28,918 nucleotides of DNA from a virus, in the IMG/VR virus record IMGVR_UViG_3300020371_000044, positions 1 through 28,918 of that record. One strand, written 5' to 3'. The position numbers were made by a program, and so were the translations under genes. Under the pieces are notes generated by a model. It worked only from the letters and a program-made list of their open reading frames with translations. It had not been told where the DNA came from and made no database searches. This document shows positions 25,088-28,918 of this stretch, piece by piece. Numbering within the stretch: position 1 is the first letter of the stretch; each line of letters starts with the position of its first letter.

Positions 25088-25611
25088 ATTACAAAATTTA
25101 CAAATCAAATGTAATTTGTAATAACCAAGAAGAAATTATAAAAATTATAGACAAATCCTATTCTATTCACCAAGAAATATTTCCTGGTGAAGACTTTACT
25201 TGGTCGTATAAAAAATACAATACTTTTGGATTGACCTCATCAAATGAATTGTTTTACGATTTGTTTTGTGAACTAAAAACTTTTATATATGATTATCTTG
25301 ATTATGATCGATTGTGGTTACAGTCTTGGATAAATTATCACAGTTCGGACAAAGTTCTTGGGTGGCACAATCACGACTATCCTTTTCATGGGTATATTTG
25401 TGTAAGACCTCACGAAACGACAACAGTATTTTCCGACTACAGAATTAAAAACGAAATAGGAAATGTTTATATTGGTCCAGGAGATATCGAACATAAAGTA
25501 GTTGTTGATAAACCATATGAAAATCCAAGAATTACCATTGGATTTGATATATTGACAAAACCAGATAAAGATATTTCTTACAATATAGGTTGCATACCAT
25601 TGCCTAAATAA
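25084..25611 (+). CDS. Putative 2OG/Fe(II) oxygenase-fold protein (175 aa)
   Basis: The motif order matches a small 2OG-Fe(II) oxygenase: SWINYHSSDKVLGWHNHDYP with His95-Asn-His97-Asp98, GPGDIEH with His137, and Arg149 twelve residues later in PRITIGFD. The HxH pattern, a G.H..V turn and a trailing Arg mirror the 18844 and 21268 genes, although overall identity looks low. It could be active or a degenerate family member. Translation is coupled to the coiled-coil gene by ATGA overlap. A terminator hairpin follows its stop, so it closes the fibre/modification island. Confidence 0.72.
   Translation: MNYKIYKSNVICNNQEEIIKIIDKSYSIHQEIFPGEDFTWSYKKYNTFGLTSSNELFYDLFCELKTFIYDYLDYDRLWLQSWINYHSSDKVLGWHNHDYPFHGYICVRPHETTTVFSDYRIKNEIGNVYIGPGDIEHKVVVDKPYENPRITIGFDILTKPDKDISYNIGCIPLPK
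25604..25610 (+). promoter_or_regulatory. Late-promoter-like box at stop codon (CTAAATA)
   Basis: CTAAATA ends within the stop codon (25609-25611) of the 25084 gene. It fits the late-promoter core but is followed at once by the terminator hairpin. The box in the hairpin loop is the better candidate for driving gp13. Confidence 0.3.
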
Positions 25612-25613
25612 CG

Positions 25614-25651
25614 AAATCCCTTCTTCCTAAATAGGTAAGAAGGGATTTTTT
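25614..25651 (+). terminator. Intrinsic terminator hairpin
   Basis: A perfect 12-base-pair stem (AAATCCCTTCTT at 25614-25625 with AAGAAGGGATTT at 25637-25648) is extended inward by CCT/AGG around an AAAT loop with one bulged T. It is followed by a T run to 25651. It lies between the last gene of the fibre island and gp13. The structure fits a Rho-independent terminator for transcripts entering from the left. Confidence 0.85.
25627..25633 (+). promoter_or_regulatory. Late promoter box inside the terminator loop (CTAAATA)
   Basis: CTAAATA occupies the apical part of the hairpin. A T4-type start would fall about 25640, so the transcript would carry only part of the 3' arm and could not refold the terminator. 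It would supply gp13 to gp16. Confidence 0.6.
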
Positions 25652-25658
25652 GTGTGTA

Positions 25659-26459
25659 ATGGCATCTCCAAATTCAAGAGCTGAACTCATCACATATTGT
25701 AAGAGACAGCTTGGTGAGCCTGTCCTACAAGTGAACATTGACGACGAGCAGGTAAACAACGTTATTGATGACACGTATCAGTTCTTCCAAGAAAACTGCT
25801 ACAACGGCATGGAGCGTGCATATCTATTCCACGAAATCACTGCTGACGATAAAACAAGGTTTGCTGCTAGTGTAACAACATCTAGTGGCACAACTGACTG
25901 GAAAGAAACCACTAATTACATTCCAGTTCCAGATCATGTAGTTGGTATTACTAGAGTATTTGGTTTAGTCAGCAATTCAATCCGTTCTAACCTTTTTGGT
26001 GTTGAGTATCAATTGTTCTTGAATGATCTCTATGCATTCGGATCACTTGATATCCTCAACTATTATATGAATAAACAGTATCTAGAAACACTAGATATGG
26101 TTCTGAACAATGGAAGTTTCCAGCAGTTCAGATATACAATGCGTCGTGATCGTCTCTATATGGATCTAGACAAAGACTTTCTCAAAGAGGGAACTAATCT
26201 TCTTATTGAATGTCATCGTTTGTTGGATCCTACAGATGCTACAGAAATGAACAATGATATGTTTGTCAAGAAATACGCTACTGCTCTTATGAAGAGACAG
26301 TGGGGTCAAAACTTGATCAAGTATAATAACGTTCAGCTTCCTGGCGGTATTACACTTAACGGTAGAGAAATCTACACAGACGCACTTGCAGAGATTGAAA
26401 AAATTGAGTCTGAAGTTCTCAGCAAGTACGCAATTCCACCAATGGATATGATCGGATAA
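25659..26459 (+). CDS. gp13: Neck protein gp13 (head completion)
   Basis: The 266-residue protein starts MASPNSRAELITYCKRQLGE and continues VLQVNIDDEQVNNVIDDTYQFF, matching T4-like gp13 of marine phages from memory (T4 gp13 is 309 residues). With gp14 it forms the neck that closes the filled head and joins it to the tail. The ATG at 25659 is preferred over an upstream in-frame TTG at 25650 that lies inside the terminator T run. No strong ribosome-binding site is present; AAGAAGGG in the hairpin arm is about 15 bases away. One base separates it from gp14, and the order gp13-gp14-gp15-gp16 is conserved. Confidence 0.92.
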   Translation: MASPNSRAELITYCKRQLGEPVLQVNIDDEQVNNVIDDTYQFFQENCYNGMERAYLFHEITADDKTRFAASVTTSSGTTDWKETTNYIPVPDHVVGITRVFGLVSNSIRSNLFGVEYQLFLNDLYAFGSLDILNYYMNKQYLETLDMVLNNGSFQQFRYTMRRDRLYMDLDKDFLKEGTNLLIECHRLLDPTDATEMNNDMFVKKYATALMKRQWGQNLIKYNNVQLPGGITLNGREIYTDALAEIEKIESEVLSKYAIPPMDMIG

Positions 26460-26460
26460 A

Positions 26461-27582
26461 ATGCCTACCAGTCCTTACTTTCCAACTTACTACGCAGGTC
26501 ACAGTGGCGAACAGGGTCTCGTTCAGGATCTTGTGGATGAGCAAATCAAACTGTTTGGTTCAGACATATACTATATCCCTAGAGTAGTTCTACAAGACAG
26601 CACTTTGGATGAAGTTAGATTCTCCAAGTATCAGGAGCAGTTTCAAATTGAAATGCTTCTACAGAACGTCATGGGGTTTGGTGACAACTCTGAGTTTGTC
26701 AGTAAATTTGGTCTCCGCATCACAGATGAAATCATCTTCCGTGTCTCTACAAGACGTTGGGATGAAGAAGTAGCAGAACACAATCCCAATCTTACAATTG
26801 ATAGCAGACCAAATGAAGGAGACTTACTATACTTTCCTTTAACAAAAGATATTTACGAAATTAAATTCGTTGGTAAAGAAGAACCATTCTTCCAGTTTGG
26901 CAAGATTCAATTCTATGCTATCACCGCTGAAATCTATGAGGTTGGTCAGGACGACTTTGATACAGGAGTTGCTGAGATTGATAATATTGAACAACTCTTC
27001 GATCCTGCTATCAAACTCTTCATGGATCCTGGTGGATCTGGAGACTTCCAAGTTGGCGAAGAAGTCGTTGGCGATGAGTTCTTGGCAAAAGCTACAGCAA
27101 CTTTAACAGGAGATGCTGTTACCAGTATAACTATTACTGATGGAGGATCTCATTATAAGCAAGGTACTCCACCTTCAGTAACCATTACAGGAGACGGAAG
27201 TGGTGCTACAGCGACTGCTACAGTTAGTAGCACTGGCATTGTTAACGGCATTACTATCACAAGTGGTGGTAGTGGGTACAATTCTGTACCTACTGTCGTC
27301 ATTGACTACTCCCCCAAAGATAACAGAGCAGAAGTCAAGTCTTGGGATAGCACAACCAGAGCTCTCCAAGTTATCAACAGAACAGGAACCTTTACTACTG
27401 ATGAAGTAATTACTGGTTTGACTTCGGGTGCCAAGTGGAGTCCTGAGACATTTGACACTCTAAATAATACGAACAGCACTTACGATCAAAATAGACAGAT
27501 CGAAGATACTGCTGACGATATTATTGACTGGACTGAGGGCAACCCATTCGGTGAGTATGGTAACTTTACGGATAGCATCTGA
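26461..27582 (+). CDS. gp14: Neck protein gp14 with inserted beta repeats
   Basis: The N-terminal MPTSPYFPTYYAGHSGEQGL, VQDLVDEQIKLFGSDIYYIPR and FGLRITDEIIFRVS segments identify gp14, the neck partner of gp13. It is 373 residues long against 256 in T4. Part of the excess is residues about 212-288, two GGS.Y...P.V.ITG.GSGATATA beta repeats of the kind found in the giant fibres. They sit between FLAKA and RAEVKSW, which would otherwise read through as one domain. The C-terminus (TEGNPFGEYGNFTDSI) looks intact. The insert probably projects from the neck surface. The stop overlaps gp15 by one base (TGATG). Confidence 0.92.
   Translation: MPTSPYFPTYYAGHSGEQGLVQDLVDEQIKLFGSDIYYIPRVVLQDSTLDEVRFSKYQEQFQIEMLLQNVMGFGDNSEFVSKFGLRITDEIIFRVSTRRWDEEVAEHNPNLTIDSRPNEGDLLYFPLTKDIYEIKFVGKEEPFFQFGKIQFYAITAEIYEVGQDDFDTGVAEIDNIEQLFDPAIKLFMDPGGSGDFQVGEEVVGDEFLAKATATLTGDAVTSITITDGGSHYKQGTPPSVTITGDGSGATATATVSSTGIVNGITITSGGSGYNSVPTVVIDYSPKDNRAEVKSWDSTTRALQVINRTGTFTTDEVITGLTSGAKWSPETFDTLNNTNSTYDQNRQIEDTADDIIDWTEGNPFGEYGNFTDSI
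27094..27327 (+). repeat. GGSGY-type beta repeats inserted in gp14
   Basis: Two tandem units (about residues 212-288) with consensus ITDGGS.Y...PPSVTITGDGSGATATATV..G.V. They match repeats at residues about 68-135 and 1582-1680 of the 2751-residue fibre. At DNA level ggaagtggtgctacagc is identical near 13103 and near 27196. Confidence 0.75.
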
Positions 27583-28379
27583 TGTTAGGATCACATTTTT
27601 ATAATCAAATTGTTCGCAAGAACATCATTGCGTTTGGTACGCTTTTCAATAATATTACAATGAAGAGCACTGATCCTGACACAGGAGAAGTGTTAGAAGA
27701 ACAGAAAGTTCCTCTTGCTTACGGACCAAAACAAAAATTCTTGGTTCGTCTTACAGATCAATCATCATCAAAAGTTGCAATCACTCTTCCTCGAATTTAT
27801 TTCGAGATGACATCCATTGATTACGATTCTACCCGTAAGACATCACCTATTCAAAAATACAAAACGATCATTGATGGTAATGGTGATGAGGTCAGAGTTC
27901 AATATGTTCCTGTTCCTTATAATATAGGATTTGAACTAGGCGTTATTGCTAAGTCACAAGATGATGCTCTACAAATTACTGAACAGATCTTACCATATTT
28001 TCAACCATCTTTTAGCATCACTCTTAACATGATTCCAGACATGAATGAGAAAAAAGATGTTGCCATTGTTTTGAATGGTATTAGTAGCGAAGATGAGTGG
28101 GACGATAGTTTTATGAATAGAAGATATATTGCTTATACTTTAAACTTCACTATGAAGTCATATCTCTACGGTCCTTACAACACTGCGGATGTTATTAAGA
28201 AAGCAATCATTCACGAAACTCTTGGTGATCTATCTGTAAATCGTAGATCTATTACTAGAACATATACACCCAAAGCAAAAACAGACATCAATACCGATGG
28301 CGTCATTGATGTCAATGATGATGCACTTCTAGATGCTGGTGATGACTTTGGATTTAATGAAGGAATTGAATTCTTATGA
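27582..28379 (+). CDS. gp15: Tail sheath stabiliser gp15
   Basis: A 265-residue protein (T4 gp15 is 272) beginning MLGSHFYNQIVRKNIIAFGT with LFNNITM, then YGPKQKFLVRL and YDSTRKTSPIQKY, all typical of T4-like gp15. The hexameric protein caps the contractile tail and contacts the neck. The C-terminus is unusual: residues 235-246 read DINTDGVIDVND, fitting the 12-residue EF-hand calcium loop (Asp at positions 1, 5, 9 and 12, Asn at 3, Gly at 6, Ile at 8), followed by DALLDAG as in a dockerin F-hand. It overlaps gp14 by one base and gp16 by ATGA, indicating coupled translation. Confidence 0.92.
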   Translation: MLGSHFYNQIVRKNIIAFGTLFNNITMKSTDPDTGEVLEEQKVPLAYGPKQKFLVRLTDQSSSKVAITLPRIYFEMTSIDYDSTRKTSPIQKYKTIIDGNGDEVRVQYVPVPYNIGFELGVIAKSQDDALQITEQILPYFQPSFSITLNMIPDMNEKKDVAIVLNGISSEDEWDDSFMNRRYIAYTLNFTMKSYLYGPYNTADVIKKAIIHETLGDLSVNRRSITRTYTPKAKTDINTDGVIDVNDDALLDAGDDFGFNEGIEFL

Positions 28380-28780
28380 GTTTAGAAGAGAACATGGAGG
28401 AGATCCTCAACATTAGTGCTGAACCTGTCAGCGAACCAATCAAACCAAAACCACCAGAGGTGGATAGGGACGACCGTGAGAAGGATTACCAATATACCAG
28501 GGGTGAGTTATACTCACTCATAGACAAGGGTCAGGAGGCGGTTAACGGTGCCTTAGAGGTCGCTCAGGAGTCTGGGCACCCTAGAGCATATGAAGTTGCT
28601 GTAGCGGCAATGAAGCACGTCGCAGACATGACTGAGAAACTCCAAGACCTACATAAGAAGATGAAGGATCTTGACGAAGAAAAGAAAGGTCCATCCAAGG
28701 TTACTAACAACGCTATGTTTGTCGGTAGCACTGCTGAGCTACAGAAGATGCTCAAGCAAATGGGCGGGGGCAAACGCTAA
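28376..28780 (+). CDS. gp16: Terminase small subunit gp16
   Basis: A 134-residue, highly charged, helical protein (T4 gp16 is 164). The acidic and proline-rich N-terminus leads to RDDREKDYQYTRGELYSLID and a central helix (AVNGALEVAQESGHPRAYEV) ending AAMKHVADMTEKL, as in T4-like small terminases that recognise DNA and stimulate gp17. A Lys-rich tail closes it. It starts in an ATGA overlap with gp15, the conserved order. Its TAA stop lies within a CTAAATA late-promoter box. Confidence 0.87.
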   Translation: MSLEENMEEILNISAEPVSEPIKPKPPEVDRDDREKDYQYTRGELYSLIDKGQEAVNGALEVAQESGHPRAYEVAVAAMKHVADMTEKLQDLHKKMKDLDEEKKGPSKVTNNAMFVGSTAELQKMLKQMGGGKR

Positions 28781-28783
28781 ATA
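28777..28783 (+). promoter_or_regulatory. Putative late promoter box (CTAAATA)
   Basis: CTAAATA includes the gp16 stop codon (28778-28780) and lies 25 bases before the ATG at 28809. It is a T4-type late promoter core, positioned for the genes downstream of gp16. Confidence 0.55.
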
Positions 28784-28808
28784 AAAGTGTAAACCCTCGT
28801 CGGTTATC

Positions 28809-28918
28809 ATGAGAGATTATAAAGAACTAAAAGAACTCTGTGAAGCAAAGCGTGGTCTCTACGCAAATATCCACGCTAAACGAAAGAGAGGAGAAGCACC
28901 TGCGCGTCCTGGTAGTAA
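28809..28918 (+). CDS. Start of an unrecognised gene, truncated at the window edge
   Basis: The frame opens MRDYKELKELCEAKRGLYAN and continues IHAKRKRGEAPARPGS to the last base. The GLYANIHAKRKRGE...RPG motif recurs, as I remember it, in basic small proteins and protein ends of marine T4-like phages, with no known role. T4 places gp17 (large terminase) next, but this N-terminus does not show terminase motifs. It may be a small gene between 16 and 17, or an unusual gp17 start. The late-promoter box at 28777 precedes it. Confidence 0.5.
   Translation, partial: MRDYKELKELCEAKRGLYANIHAKRKRGEAPARPGS

Noticed and set aside
25650-25658. TTG start giving nine extra bases to gp13
   Set aside because: It lies in the terminator T run, and the ATG at 25659 begins the expected MASPNSRAEL sequence.

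Overview
The window looks like part of the genome of a T4-like myovirus of marine picocyanobacteria or another pelagic host. The evidence is the compact, all-plus-strand, AT-rich gene order, the neck genes gp13-gp14-gp15-gp16 at the right end, and repeated (C/A)(T/A)TAAATA boxes matching the T4-type late promoter. The proteins resemble those of cyanophage structural clusters. No tRNA, CRISPR array, integrase or insertion sequence was seen, and no stretch over 300 bases lacks a gene.

Layout. Bases 1-2070 hold the C-terminal part of a large baseplate or tail protein, followed by a 68-residue coiled-coil protein. Bases 2273-16414 are dominated by two giant modular fibre proteins (1775 and 2751 residues) with a 168-residue protein between them. 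Bases 16415-25611 form an adhesion-and-modification island. Four shorter fibre or adhesin genes (16415, 19505, 21869, 23732) alternate with four genes carrying 2-oxoglutarate/Fe(II) oxygenase-type metal-site patterns (17481, 18844, 21268, 25084), a sulfotransferase (20489), an unrecognised protein (18176) and a small coiled-coil protein (24890). A terminator hairpin with a late-promoter box in its loop closes the island. Bases 25659-28780 encode neck proteins gp13 and gp14, tail sheath stabiliser gp15 and small terminase gp16. A truncated open frame begins at 28809.

How the parts may work together. In T4 the slot before gene 13 holds genes 10, 11, 12 and wac (baseplate, short fibres, whiskers). 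Here it is filled by mosaic fibres built from shared pieces: an RP..G.I.YNT...W anchor, GGSGY beta repeats, pectin-lyase-like beta-helices, an amicyanin-like cupredoxin, a LamG-like domain and an ALK-type glycine-rich domain. Late-promoter boxes precede several fibre cassettes, so fibres and the neighbouring modifying enzymes are probably made late together. My main hypothesis is that the oxygenases and sulfotransferase modify the fibres or the host surface. The sequence supports the gene architecture, not the substrate.

The strongest items for follow-up are the fibre/oxygenase/sulfotransferase island, the complete type-1 copper ligand set in a tail fibre, a dockerin-like EF-hand loop at the end of gp15, a fibre-type repeat inserted into gp14, and the late promoter inside a terminator loop.
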